From Luscinia megarhynchos (lineage: Eukaryota > Chordata > Aves > Passeriformes > Turdidae): 64,000 bases of DNA. The stretch covers positions 84,570,858 to 84,634,857 of the forward strand of contig CM067565.1 of NCBI GenBank assembly GCA_034336665.1, given 5' to 3'. Under the pieces are notes generated by a model, which saw only the letters and a list, made by a program, of their open reading frames with translations, was not told where the DNA came from and searched no databases. Made by a program: the position numbers and the translations under genes. Of this stretch, positions 24,601 through 38,800 are shown in pieces (position 1 is the first letter of the stretch; each line of letters begins with the position of its first letter).

Positions 24601-27600
24601 ACCTGTAATGTCTGCTAGAGTTGTACTAGATAAGCAGTGAAATTTTGCTCTTTGGGATGATTGGCAAGCTAAAATCTGCCTTTTCCCTTTGAGGAAAAAA
24701 GGCCCAACTCAAGTGGAGGATATCATCTGGGATTTAAAATGTACTTCTCAGAATATTTTGCTTTTGTGTTTTCATTTTCACGTACATGAAGTAGGTTGGT
24801 TGGGTTTTTTTTAATACCTCAGGGAAACATTTGAGTATTGCAATTAAAGGTACACTTTTTTTTCATATTTGTCCTATTTCTTCAGTTCTCACCACCAGTC
24901 TCCCCTTTGTGGATGCAAGAAATCCCCAAGTAAACCTACTTATTTACCTTTTGAGTTTTTGTGAAAAGCACACATTGCTGCTTCTCCCTCCTCTTGCTCT
25001 TATTTTCTATTCAAAATACAGAGCTGGTGCATTTAATTCTTTGATGAACTTCAGCAATTCTGACCTTTTTGGGTCCACAGTCATTCTTGTGAGAACTTAT
25101 GAACAGTGGAGTTAAAATGAAGTAGTCTATCTTTGTGAGCAGTACTTTTTGACCTGAATCTCTGTGCTTGAGATAGCATAGGGAACAGGAGAGTGTCTAA
25201 TGTGACAGGTACCCAGCAAAAAAGCTTCTCTCCTCTTGAACAGAGATTTTAACTCTTCAGTGAAGCTTGGAAGCCTGTTTAGGGCACCTACAGAAGACTA
25301 TTGAATACAGCCTATGTGAACCTGTTGCCATGCAGAAAACAGCCCCAGTTCAGATCCTCTGTTGCCCATGATACATGTATATTCTAATTCACTCATCATG
25401 GGGAGGGTCTATCTCCTCTGCTAACTTGCAGCCTCAAAGTAGACCCTAGTAAGGAAATTCTTTTCCAGGTTTACTTGCTGTTTGGCACAGCAATCTCAGT
25501 AAGGTGGAGACAAAAGCAAAAGTGGCATATGAATTTTGAGCCATTCAGTCAAGCTACCCACAGCAATAAATCCAACATTCTCAGCCCAATTTGAATTAAC
25601 TTACCAAAGAGATTTTTGGCTGTTTGCCATTTAGAATTCTTCTATTTTTGTTTGAAGACCTAAATCTTAATTTTTATCTTAGTGGGGTTTTTTCCCCAAA
25701 ACATTCTCTATTATAATAGAGCACTTTTGTGCAATTATTTAATTATAAAAAGTGCTTTAGAAAATCATTGGAGCCTTAGCTTTATGGAGAGCTGTAGAAC
25801 CTTGAAAGATACCTATGCAAGAGGGTGGGCCACACCCATGAGTCAATTTCTACCTTCAGTTCCACCATATTGTTCTTCACCATCATGTGGAAGTCTGGGA
25901 AGTATTGGCAGCTTCAAGGTCCTGTCATCATATTGTCTGTGCTGAGTTTTCCTTCCAAGATATTAACAGTATACCAGGACATTAAACCCTCAGCTCTCTT
26001 CCAGCTCCCAGGTTTGCATGCAAGTAAATCAGATGAAAATAGGAAAACTGATTTATGTATTCCAATACTGAAGCACACCTGTGACTCCCATTTATATGCT
26101 TCAACTAAAGGCTGCTGAAATCTCCTTTTGATTTCAGTGGTATCTGGATCAAGCTCTCATCTTGACCATCTGTGGGGTAGGTCCTGATACCATATGTTCT
26201 TAAAGATATGCTTCATTTCATCCCCCTTTAATAAAGAAATCAAGTGTGTGATTAACTGGAGTAAGATGTGTGAAGCCTGTGCTAAAAGGCAAGCACGAGC
26301 TTTGCTGAACTGGGACATAAATACTAATTTACCTTAGAGGCTGTCCTCACACAGCATCTGGAAAATAAGGCCTCTGCAGACACACAGCCCTAGTAGATAT
26401 CACTGTGGATACAGATCTTTTCAGACCAGAGCTGTCTGGAATTTTGAAAAAAAAGACTCTGGCTTGTTTGTGCCCTGTCGTGTACATGAGTCCTTCATTT
26501 TACAGTAAATTTGGCTACACTGCCTGAATGTACTCACAATGACAGCCAGTTATTTTGAAGTAAAAACTGGTAGAAATTATTGATAAAACAGAAACTGTGT
26601 CAATAGTGCCTTAATTCACCATAATTGCTTCTTTTTCAGTTCAGGTGGTTTGTTTTGTTCTGCAGTCCCGAGGACCTCAAAAATTTACTTCAGTAAGTAC
26701 TATGCAAATGAATATTTCCACTTATAAAAAATGCATGGACATCTGAAATGCAAAACATGTACATAAATTGCTGTGTGTTTGCTGAGGCATAGGAGCTCTA
26801 TGTGTGACCTGAGCAGGAGAAGTAATTCAAATGAGCTTAGCACTAGGTGAGCTGGCAATCTGGAGAGCTAGGAGGGGCTGCCTCATTTAAATAACCTCGA
26901 ACTTGCCAGAGACTAGAGGCACTGCTAAATGAGATCCAGTGAATGTCTCTGTGGTGGCCTGTGAAGTTACCTGCCCCAGTTACTGACTGTCTTGGAAGTT
27001 TCCCCTTTCCACAGCAAAACCAGCAGAACAGAAGGTGTGCCCCACCCCAGCTGCTTTATTGCCACAGTCTGCTTCTTGCTTTAAAGCACAGGTGAAGTGC
27101 AATTTTACCTAAACCAGCAGACTTCACACTGAAGCTGTTGAGGCACTGAGTACATTCTCTTGACTTCACTGTGAGCATGGCCACTACAAATATGGTGCTA
27201 GTAACTCCTTAAATTGTTGAAAAAAAGGTGTGATAAGCTCATCTATTAATACCCTGACAATCAACAGCAACTTTATCTCAGCTGATGTGGGAGTTCCTGT
27301 TACCCCCATGACTTAGACCTGTGGCTTTTGTGCTCTATGACACACCAGGGCTTTGGTCTTTAAAGCCCAACTTGCAAAGAACCGTATTGCAGGAATTGTC
27401 TTTTTGATTGCAATGAAATGCCTGCTGAAAAAGGTAACTCATCAGCTCATGTTTATGGGATTTACAGTCAGAATATCTTCAGACAGGCTACTTAGCTTTC
27501 TTTTTGTGACTATTCAATCTTGAAGGTCGTTTCCGGTGTGCATAGTGAAAAGCAATATATGTTAACCATCCCCTAAAAAACAGACAGGATAAACAGTGTT

Positions 27601-30600
27601 TTATTTCTTCCTTTCTAAGGGTTTAAAACGAACTAAGAGTGTCTGTCAGATTTACAGGGAGGTGTGCTTTGCTGGTGTGGCTAAGATGAATTCAGATTGT
27701 AGATGAGTCCAAGGATGAATATTTCTGCTGCTGAAAACAGGAGTGAGTGCAATGGATGCATACCATATCCATGTGGCAGAAAAAAAAAATCTGTAAAATT
27801 TCCTTCTTGCTTAAATTACAATTCCATAAAATTTAAAATGCCCTCAGCCCTTTCAGTATTGAGGCCAACTCTAATCGCTTCAGTGGTAGCATGACTTCTC
27901 TGGCCTCTGTAATACAATTCCTGATTTACTGCAAGAGATCAAGGCCACTGCAGCTCCATTTTACTATTCATTCTATATACTGGGTATGTTGTTTATTAAA
28001 TTGTCAGCTATCATTGCACAGGCAATACTGGTGTAACTACAATTCCTATCTGTGGGTTTGGCACCCCACTGAATAGCCCTCTAGTCACACTCTTCCCAGT
28101 AATGGAAAAAAAAAAAAAAAGGGCCCCCAAACCTGCAGCTTGATGTATTCTCACTGAAGAATGCTCAAGTTACCTTACCACTGGAGTATTAGAGAAGGGG
28201 CAATCACTTCAGGCAGAGAGAGTCTGGGATTTAAAAGCTGGTGTTTTCAGTTTACCTGACTGAATTTGCTAGATTGAAAATGCAGATGTGACTGCAGTCT
28301 CTTCTTCCAGCAGAACGAGATGGTGGGCCATGCTGAGCAGCTGCAAAATGGCAGTGTCTCCAGTCATTGCTACCCTTCACAAAATGGACATCTGTTGCAG
28401 GCCAAGCTAGGCACTAAAGGGAATCCCTACACGATCTTCTGCTGGAAGGATTCGGCTTTCTCTGCCCACATCCCAAGCAGGTGCATGCTCCAGACTGGAG
28501 AGAGCCCAAGCAGCCATGTTAGGAGGGCAATAAGCATGAGTTAATACTCCCAGCAGGATTACTAGGTCAGGTTTGGCACTTTACTCCTGAGAACTGTGCT
28601 CCTGGCTCCAAGTGGCTCATGTCTGGGGGACACAGCTCAGCAGCACCAGTGTGTGACGTGGGTGGGATTGATGGAAGAGATGAACAAAGTGCCTGGATGG
28701 AGCACCTCACCTCCCCCACCCCAGAATGCTGTAGATTGTAATTCCAATTCCCAGGTGCTTTGTTCCCCTCATTCCCTTCATAGGGATGACAGGCTCAGTG
28801 CTGTGAGCAGCAACATTTCATTTTGTTTTTAGGTATGGCATTATCAGTGTTACAACATCCAAAAGAGCACTAAACATCAACGTGTTATTTTGGATCTTCC
28901 CCAAGGACCAGAATTTGACTTTTTAAAAAACGATATTTTGTTAGGAAACATGTGTTAGGGGTCTATGAACCTCTCTGCAGCTGACACTCAAGGCCAATTG
29001 GTTACAATGCCACTAAACTTGGCAGTTTAATTGTGGGATGCCAGTTCTTTCTTCTCTGTTGTGAAATGAACATAGTCATCACTTGTTTCTATTTTTGCAT
29101 GAAAATGATTCATGATGTAGAATGTACTGTACTACAAAAGGGATGGAAGAAAATAGTTCCATGATACATGTTGGGAGACAGAAGCAATGGCTTGCTGCTG
29201 TGATTCACGCTTGTACTGCCCAGGCATTCCAAAAATGGTTTTCTTCACAATTAGCTGCAAAATCTGTAAACCATAAAAGGAAAACCATCAGTTTAACATC
29301 GAGTGATTCTGCCCGGCTGCTTGAAATAAAGGAAGGTGATAATTCACGGAGCAAGGGAAATATCAAAACTTACTGGACATTTTCTCCTAATTAACTTTAC
29401 AATCAGGCAGCCCACAGTGGCAGTCTTTGCTCTGAAACTGAAAAGATTTAACTGTGCTCCAAAAATCGATACGGTCTGGTGAGAACCAATCCCTGGTACT
29501 TATTATGGTGTGCCTGTGGCACAGTGCCCTCGGTGCAGCCGCTCGTTGAGGACAGGGGCATGTAAGGGATTGGCTGGACTGCAGCCCTGCTCCCCTGCCC
29601 ACATATTCCCTGTGGAACAGACTTGGCAGAGAGAAGGCACTGAGTAGGCTGAGCCCTGGCAGATTGCTCTTCCCCCAGCACAACAAAAAAGTGAAAACAA
29701 CACTGCTGAGAGCACTCAGCTGGATGTCAGCTGAAATATGAAAATGTGGGTGTTGCTTCCCTCAACAAGCCTCTTTGCATTTTTGGGACCTCTTCAAGCT
29801 TGGCATTGCTAGGTATGTCTCAAGGACAATGTGCTCCTTCCAAGGCTTTTTGATGAGGTCTGAGGATGTGTAACTAGGGAGAACTGGAGCTATGGCTGAT
29901 GACACCCCTCTTGCAATTTATAAGCAGAATATTTATTAACACATGCATCCTGAGAGGTGCCATATACTTAGGAATGACTCTGGGAAAACATATATACACA
30001 ATTATTACTACAAAAGCATGCACAATTTATAACAGCTGCTAATTTATTTTTTTAAACCAGAATCAGCAGTGATAATGCTTGTGTATGTTCTGCCTTGTGC
30101 TTGCCATACCTATCTCAGCCATGATCTTGGCTGTATTTCTTACAGCAGACAAAGAGCCCTTTTACCTTTTTGGGCTAAATCTATTTGCTGATCAACAATC
30201 TTAATGTGCCACTAATTTCTAGATATCTGATACAAATGAGAAAAAGCTTTTTTTTAAAATCCTGAGTTATCTATGCCTTGCCATATTTATAATTCTAAAT
30301 AAAATAGTATTTTTAAGAAATAGAATAAGCATCACTACAGTTCCTCAGTGTTTGAAAATATAGCAAAGGATTGTATTAATAACAGTTATCATGGGACAGA
30401 TGCTCTCATTTAAGTAACAACTAACATTTTATTTGAAAATGCTTTAGGATCTCATTAACTGCTCCATGGCAGGTAACCTATTTCGATAGGAGAGCTGTTC
30501 TGAGTAAACAGCAACTTCCTAAATGAGTTATAGATACTGCTATTATACAATAATATGCAGCAAACCATCTCTGACACTTCTAAAGCTGTACTTGTAGCCT

Positions 30601-32167
30601 TGGAATTTCAGTCAGAATCTGGAGTGCTTTATGGGCAAACTAGAGTTGCTTGGCTGCAAATTTGGAGAACACATTTACACTTTGTGTTTATTTTGCTGTG
30701 TAGCTGTTTTGTGCAGAAATGTTCTCATGTGACCTCAAGCTAACAACTAGTTATAAATGGCATCTGTGCTGAGGTTTTTGATCACATACCCTAAGTAATC
30801 TCATAAGCAACTGCTTCCCTTCTAAATTTCATCATCATCATCATAATGACACAAACTAGTGCAGTGCCACTGTGTGTGGGGGCCTAGCTTTTCAATTTCA
30901 TAAATGCATATCAACATCCTGGGAATGGCTTAAAATACTGTTATGGCCAGTAAAAGGATTTTGTAAAAGCAGTGACTCTGTGTTCTATATTAATTCTGAA
31001 TTGTAAACATAGCAGAGTATACACAAGTCCTATTTTCCAGATGTTTTCTTTATCCTGGTATTAACTGTCAGGAGAAAGCTCTGTGCTACTAGCAATCTTG
31101 GGTCTGTTTCTAAATGTCAGCTGCTCCACATGTAAGAACTTTTTCTTTGCCATTTCAACATTTCCAATATACTTTTAATTATCCTTCCCCCTAAAACAGT
31201 CTTTTAACAGTCACGATCCCAAGGGTCTGTGACTCTCAGGATTAAGAGTTTCTGGGATTTCTTTCTGGGATCCTGTGTCAGAAAGGGCCTTTCCTCCTAA
31301 TCACCAAACCCTTTACTTAATCATCCCCAAGTCAAATTTGCTAGACTTACAAATTAAGGCCCAATCTTTGTTGGCTGTTGCTCAAGAAGGTCTCATCACT
31401 CTTTGGTTTAGCTCAGTGAGAAGGATCAGGGGCCTCCAAAGCCGGGTCTGGTTATGCTTTCCCTTTCCCCTTCCCTCCTGCCCACCGCTGGAGCGCAGCC
31501 AGGTCTCTGAGCTGGCATGCAGTCTGAGGCAGCCCTGCAGCTGCTGCTGGGGTCACATCAGCACTGCCCCAGCAGCTCAGGCTGCCACCATCCAGCAGGG
31601 ACAGCCTGGAGCCGGGGCTCAGCTACGGCTGTCGTGCTTCTAAAGCTTCTGCCTCCAGCACTCCTGTCCCCTTCTGCCAGCCTCTGCAGCTTGTTTTCAT
31701 AGTGTGTGCTCACTGCAGTGTGTTTCACCACTGGAGTGGCATCCTGGCCTGTGGATTATGTCCATGCCTGTCTTTCCCTCAGTAGCTCTGCTGCTTTCTT
31801 TCCCCAGCACAGCAGAAACTTGAGTTTAGCAGGAAACCTTACTCTTCCTTGTTCCAAAAGCCAAAAGTAATCTCCCCCTCGACCTTGTCTGACCGTTTGG
31901 CCTTTTCTTTGATGAGGGAGAAAACATATAATTTACAAACCATTCCCACGTGGCATGAAAACATCCTGCTAAAAGGATTTGTTCCTACCTCCCTCAGGGG
32001 ACCAGTTTATTTTAATGTGCCAGATGTACATAGAAATGTCTCTGCAAGCGTAAGAGAACCATGGCAAGCCTTGCTACTTCTCTGGGAGGCTGCTGCAAGC
32101 CTGTTTCAATTGATGGCTATTGGGTGTGGTATTAAGGTGCTTGTTCTTTCTTTCTAACTTCTGTTTT

Positions 32168-32172
32168 GAAGC
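32168..32172. repeat. Left target-site duplication GAAGC
   Basis: The five bases directly before the LTR are identical to the five directly after it. Confidence 0.8.
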
Positions 32173-32888
32173 TGTCCTGGTTTGATGTTTGCCAATAAAG
32201 GCAGGAGCTTCTCTTTGAAATGGAGAATGTAAACCCCCTCCCTCCAAATTATTAGAATTTTGCAATTAAGGGGCTCTCAGGCAAAGATATGGGAATTAGG
32301 AATAACAGTTCTTTGCTAGGAAAATTAAAATAGAAATACAATATTACAGAGAACAATCCCAACCCTGACAGAGTCAGAATACAACCTGACACCCTGTCAG
32401 TCAGGGTGCTGTAGCAGTCCCATTAAATGGTGGCTGCAGTCCCCCTGCAGTGGCAGATGTGGTTCAGCTGGAGCACTGCTCCTGTAGAAGGTGCAGTTTC
32501 CCTCTGAAGGTCCAGGGATGATGTGGAAAGGTCTGGCTTTCCTCTGGAATCCATTGGAAAAAAGGCTGCTTTGGTGTTCCAAATCTCATTTTCTATCTAG
32601 GTAGGAAAGGCTTGGCTCCTGCCCCTGGCTGGAGCATCTCCCAGTGGGATGATGTAATTTTATCAGTCACACAGTGGGACTTAATGTCCCAGCAGCAGAT
32701 GGTATCTTCCTGGAGGGAGGATGGGTTGTGGAAGAGATAAAGATAATTGCCCCAGCTGGTCTTTAAAGATGGCCCATTAGCAGATAATATGTGCCACAGG
32801 AGATAAGGAAATCACTGCCCCACCCGGCTTCAACAGATGGTGATAGAATGCACATTTCTGGCCACATCCTGTATTGCAACCTAGCACA
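32173..32888. mobile_element. Solo LTR of an endogenous retrovirus, flanked by a 5-bp duplication
   Basis: The 716-bp block begins TGTCCTGG and ends CTAGCACA, the TG...CA termini of a retroviral LTR. It is flanked on both sides by the same five bases, GAAGC (32168-32172 and 32889-32893), a target-site duplication. A 5-bp duplication fits ERVL or some ERV1 elements rather than ERVK (usually 6 bp). Internal segments such as 'gatgatgtaattttatcagt' match an LTR family I recall from passerine genomes. No gag, pol or env sequence is present, so this is a solo LTR left by recombination between two LTRs. Orientation is uncertain. A weak TATA-like stretch favours the - strand. Confidence 0.85.
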
Positions 32889-32893
32889 GAAGC
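32889..32893. repeat. Right target-site duplication GAAGC
   Basis: This is an exact copy of the left flank, adjacent to the terminal CA of the LTR. Confidence 0.8.
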
Positions 32894-35800
32894 ACACATA
32901 ACAGCTATTACTGACCAGCAGCAATTGAACCCCTTGTCCTAGAATCCCATCAATGAAGCAGTTGTAGAATGAGAACAGCAGTATTTGTAATGGCAGGGTG
33001 CAACAGATGCTCACTAGCTTGTAGGTTGGCACATACTCTACCTCCTTCCACAGCCATCTAAGGTCAAAATGCTTTAAAAGCCAAGAAAAATCTATTAATA
33101 TCATTCTAAGTGTCATGGCTAAGGTCCAGGTAAGGAGAGCTTCAAGAAGGTATCTTTAGAGAAGCAAAATTCCCTATTTCCCATCTATATTATGACAACT
33201 AATAATCTGCTTTTATGGGTAGTCATTAAATGTTCACTGAATGAGTATCAGTGTGGTTTATCTGCCATGCAAGCAACAGTAATGGTGGATGTGAGATCTG
33301 CCAAAACTGTGGTCTGTTTTGGACAGCTGACTTTTCAGAATTCTTTTCATTCATAAATCTGCAACCTCTGTCATCCTTTTCCCTTGTTGCTCATTCTTTT
33401 TTCCTCTTCTCTGTCTTGTCCATAGGATTATACTTGGCATCCTGCCCACTTTTATTTCAAACATGCCAACTTTAATCTATCTGATATTTTATTCTAGCTG
33501 ACTAGCATGAGAAAAATTATGACACAAAATCTAGGGAAAATGCTGCTGAAGTTTAAGAAAGAAATCCAATAAGCTTCCTTCTTTTGTAATTTATTACTGT
33601 ATTTTGTGTTTACTATTTGTCATAAGGTTGATCTTTAGAATACAGGATTCTAAGCTTCCCATCCTAGATGAGAGGAGTATTTGATGGCACATTCATTTAT
33701 TCAGAATGGTGAAGGTTAATTCTTTGTTAGACTGCAAAGGAAAGACATCGTGCAGTTTTTTTACTGTGCATCTCATGACATTTTATATTTAAATGGGACT
33801 TATGTGGTTCATGAATTGGCCTTAAATCATCTACATGCTGTCACTAAGCATTTTCTTAACAGCTGTTCTTTCCTTTTGTTAATTACTTATCAAATGTCAA
33901 AATGTGATGGCTGAGTGAAATGTCCTGTTATCTGAACAAGCCCTAACTTCACAATCATTTTCTGTAGACAAACAAAATTAAGTGCTACATGAAAAATCAC
34001 GAGACTCTGTGACTGCACAAAAGCTTAGTTTTTATGCCTGACTAAACCTGACAATCAAAAATAAGGGAGGGGTGCAGGGAGAATGAGTAAATACACATTG
34101 CCCTATCTAATGGTTATGAACAGGGTCAGGATGGACCCCAGCTGTTAAAGACCAAGTTGAGGTTTTTTTTCTGGAGACAAATATAAAATCCTTTTATGGA
34201 AGATTATAATTCAGAATTGGCTGGTGGAAGTTGTTGGGGTTTTTTCAGATGAGTATTCAAAAATCTGCTCATATTTAACAAAATGTATGTTTTCATTCAA
34301 GATGGGACTAATAAGCTGAAACTTCTGGAAAAGCAGAAATTACTGTAATAAGTGACCAGCATTACCTTTATCTTCTGTGGCTATAAGATTATTATTTGGG
34401 TTTGATTTGGAATAGGGTTAATGATTGTATTATCTGTTCAAAAATGTAAGCTTCAGCTCATTTCCCAGTAAAAAATAGCATAGCCATTAGAAAGAAACAT
34501 ACAAATACAAAGAAAATGTATTGCATAATATGCTAAGGCTATTTTAGTGTTCTTTTCCTCTTCACAGAGTTGCTATGTATTTTCTTAATGGCAGAGATCA
34601 ACTTCCAAATATAACTAGGAATGCCTTTTCTGGATTGCTTGTGATTGCTTCGATTGCAGCAATTTCAAGTTTGGGCTTAAAATGAGATAAGGAAAGCTTG
34701 AGTTATGGCGTAGTTTGCTGTCAATGTCTACAAACAAGTGATATGGATAGGACTTCAGTTTTATATTAAGAGAAACTTCCCTAAATAATGTTCCTTGTTA
34801 GTTCTTCTCTAACCCTGAAATGACAGGAGATGCTAAAATAACATGAGAGTTTTATACAAGTGTCTATCAAGTCTAATCTAATCAGAAATAAGCTTTTAAT
34901 ATGTCCCTGACAAAAAAAAAGAAAAGAAAGTGAGGCCAGAATCTTGTAATATATACAAAAGCACTTTAGCTCAATAGGATGAGTCTACATTTATTTTAAA
35001 GCTTGCAGTTATTTCTGTGAATGAAGAGCAGGGATCAGAGTGTCTCAGGAATGAAATATCTGTTTGTAGCTCTGCTCTGGAAAGTGCAGCTCTCATTTGC
35101 ACATCTAAAGCCCACTGGTTAAAAAGCCCTATCAAAAGGAGCAGAAAACCCTGGTTGAGCCCTGCAGCAGCTCGAGCTGCCCAGCGAACAAAGGCAGGAG
35201 GACTATGGTAAAAAGAGATGACAGGCAGTGTTTTGCTCTGAGGACTGGAAAAGAATGTACCAGGATGTGCTGCCTTAGTCTGAGGCTGTGCTAACTCACA
35301 AAATATGAGTATGACATCCCTGGAGAGGGAAGAGCAAGAAAGTAATATAAAAAAGGGTTATATCCCATACAGGCACTCGCAGCACCAAGCAGGGGAAACT
35401 GAGGCAAAGGGTTGTTGCCTGCAGCACTGTCAGCAGCCGTGCTCTCCTTTCGTTCTATATGAAAAAAGGAGCTCATTTTGCACTCTTCTGTTAGGCCTTT
35501 TCCCTCCCTTCTTCGCCTGTTAGGAGGGAAGGATGGCCTATCATGGCAATTCAGGGAAGATATTTTCTTTTCCAATGCCCTGAGCAAAAGGAAATCTTCC
35601 TCCTTTTTGTTGCTAATTGTACCTAAGAAGAGAGTTGCAGCTACTGTTTATAAGTAGCAAATTATTCTGTGCAACCTGACTGCAGTCCAAACAATGATGA
35701 AAAATGTAGGAATTAGTTGGTAGTGATACAGTGGAAGATGATGAAGTTCTCAACTTCTTGTTTATATTACAGCATCCATATGTAATGCTTGATAATGTAT

Positions 35801-38800
35801 TTGCTGTGACATTGACACAATTATCTGCATCAGTTAAAATGAGTGTTAATTTATAATCAACTGTGATTGGAATACTGTTCCATGGCATTGAGTTATTCAC
35901 AACAAGAAATGTTCCATTGATCAATCCAAGAGACTAAAGGGAGGGGTTTAAAAAAGAATTAGCTGCCTAGAAGTGCTAACGATTTTCTTAAGCAATTTTT
36001 TTTTAAAATTCTGGTGCTTCTTCAAAATACTCACTCACTTTGAAACCAGTACTCATAGAAAGTTTCTTCCTTGTACATTGCTTTCCTTAAAAGTGCTTGC
36101 ATCAATGAAAATAGAAATATATATATATATATAAATACATAAATAGTATGGAAGGCTCAAAAAATTAAGAAAGGTTTTTAAACAGCTCTTTGGAAATAGG
36201 AAAGACCCCTGAACTGAGAAATAACTGTCTCCTTTTTACTTCAGGAACTCATAATTTGGCATAAACACTGCAGGATGTTTTTCCTCAGTTAGGTGCTCAT
36301 TGTCTGAGCTGCACCAACAACTTGCAGGATGTGTAGCATACTGTAAAGCCAGGCTGCTAGAAACCACTGTGTGAAGTGGAAGTTCCTCATCAGCATCAGT
36401 GCTCATTCTTCCTTGCTTGCTTGGGGTGAACTTGTGCTTTCCAAGTGTAATTATGCATGCTGTTTGTTTAAAAAATCAAAGCAGCAACAAACTTTGAGTG
36501 CATCGAGATGATTCAGCTACTGGTGCTCAAAATATTGTGAGCTACATATGGTAAAGAATACACTTTAAAGGCATTTATCTAATGCCAAAAGTCTTTTGTG
36601 GTTGATGGGCAATGTAAGGTCTGTGAGTCACCCACCACACTTAATCACCGTGGCTAATAATTGGAGAAAAGGAGCTCCCCATGGAAGCTCGTTGTGTAAT
36701 GTTGATTTTAATGGGTCCTTGCTCAAGCCTCCCCTTTTGCATAATGTGAGGGCACCTAGTATCTCTGCCACATGAGCAACCCCAGAGGCTTCACTGTGAG
36801 TGAGGCACGGAGAGTTGTGAAAGCCTGGCTCCACCAAAGCCAGTGGTGAAACCTGCACTGCATGTGCTGGGGACAAGATCTCACCTGCAAGGTCTGTCTC
36901 TGCTCAGCCCTGCCAGCTGAGACATGAGAATCGTGGGCCCCGTGTCCTCTCGTGGCCCCACTGTGTGAATAGAGTGAAATTCTTGCCAGCCATGCTTGAA
37001 CTCAGGGGCTTGAACTCTTTTATCTCTGTGAGTCTCAGGCGCTTTGTACTCACTTTTATGCAATCTGTCATTTTTGTGTCTCAGGCTGAATCCTACCTTC
37101 AAACAGGTATTTCCACAAAGTCAGTGTGAGTTCCAGTCCCTGCTTCACATCTGTCAGTGCAGGAAGCAAACCTTGCAGTCCCTTTACAGATGTGCAGAGG
37201 TGCCAAGCTCTGCCTGGCTGACTGTCCCCTGGACAGTGAGGGGGGCTGTGTGTCCTGGGAGGGCTGGCATTGATGGGGCAGGACCCTGCTGCAGCTCACC
37301 TGTAAAATAGGCCTTGGTTTTATCTGTGGCAGAAATGTAAATATCTGGGCTACGAGGCAGGAGCTACACAAAAAGCTTTGTTCAGCAAGCTCAGGAACAC
37401 AAAGCTGCCATGCTGTTCAGGTACATAAGCCCCTGAGTTTATACAGATTTTGCTCCTAGCTGGGGTTGTTCATCCCCTCTGTAAATGAAGGCATCATATT
37501 TGGGTAATCAGCATGGTTTTTAGAATAGATCCTCAGGTCAGAAAACTTTGATCACAAGTTTTATTTACAACGTAGGACTCACAGAAATTGCAGCACGGGG
37601 CAAAGGGGAAATACAACATCTGGTTGGGTTTTATAGCTTCTCCTCTAATGCATCATGACAAATCTATTTAAGTAAGCTGTACAAAAACATCATCACTTCT
37701 GCTTAATTATAAATCTGTTGCATATCATTTCGGGTTTTGAAAATGAATATGGATAAAGAGACTTACCTCTAATCTATATTGATCTCTATCAAGAGATGAA
37801 CAGATGATGAACTTAAACCATCCAGTTCTATTCTAGTGCATTTCCATCTGTACAGAAATGGAAAAATGTTTACTGTAATTAAGACTAACACTTCAAGTAA
37901 ACAATTATGGTGGTGAGAGATAAAAAAAAACAAACAGTAAAAAGCAGAATCACACGTGAGAAAATGTCACTACATATTACCGAGGTCAGTTGACACCAGG
38001 ATATAGAAGGCAGAACATGTGCTCATCAGTTTGAGTAATGGGTGTGTTCTTCCTCCTGGCAAAATGCATAAAGGTGAGCCTATTTCTTAACAGCCACGTT
38101 CAGCTTTGTCTGCTCCAAAGTGGGGATAATAGCTTTCTAAAATGTGTCTGAGAACACTGGTTGGTTTTTTATCCTGGTTAGTCAGAAGAAACAATCACTC
38201 ATCTTCTACATCTATCACTGCATTGGGAAAGACACACAGAGCACTGGGGAGATGATAAAATTCAAACATGAGAGCAAAAGGTAAATGACACTCATCACAG
38301 ACTGCAAAGGCCAAGAGGGCATTAACCTCTGCTCCTTGTGAAGATCCTTGCTGACTTAGGTCTTGAAGCTATACCTTGAAATTTCTGTCTGCCAGGAAAG
38401 TATTTACTGCTTTTAGTGGATGAAGAATCGCTCAATAGAGTGGTGGAATAGTATGTGACCTGGTTGGCACTTGTGAGTCCTGTAACCTTGTCTGCCTGGG
38501 TTTGGAGAAGAGAGATCTTTAGTTCCTCTGCTTTCAACTCCTTGTCACATGTCTGATGTAACTTCTTGGTGAAGTACAAACAGGTTGGTTAATGTGAAGA
38601 CCATAGGGATCTGCATCCAAGGATGGCAAATCTCAGTGACTATGGGCTTAGTCTACTTAGCCAGCTGTGAGAGGGAAACATGAACAAGGATGAGACCATT
38701 GTCAGCTTAGCCAAGGATAAGCACAACCAGGACTTCCTTTTCAGCTGGGACCTGAATTATCACCAGTGTCTGGATATTCAAGGTAGCCCTGGGACCAATT

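Larger units (their letters stand above)
17436..32172. other. Intergenic region, left part
   Basis: About 14.7 kb with no supported exon. Open frames are all under about 115 codons and scattered. One small CR1 remnant lies at 18599-18650, and there is a run of 15 A at 28106-28120. A tract of ATC triplets occurs near 30828-30844. Some GC-richer patches, such as 31440-31690, look like ordinary avian intergenic DNA. The conserved mammalian neighbour STPG4 was looked for by its PGPG-Y type repeats and not seen. Confidence 0.6.

Noticed and set aside
26642..26692. Acceptor- and donor-like pair around a 27-nt segment (TCCCGAGG... ending before gtaagt)
   Set aside because: Too short, isolated and without partner exons. 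Chance pairs of this kind are expected in 44 kb.
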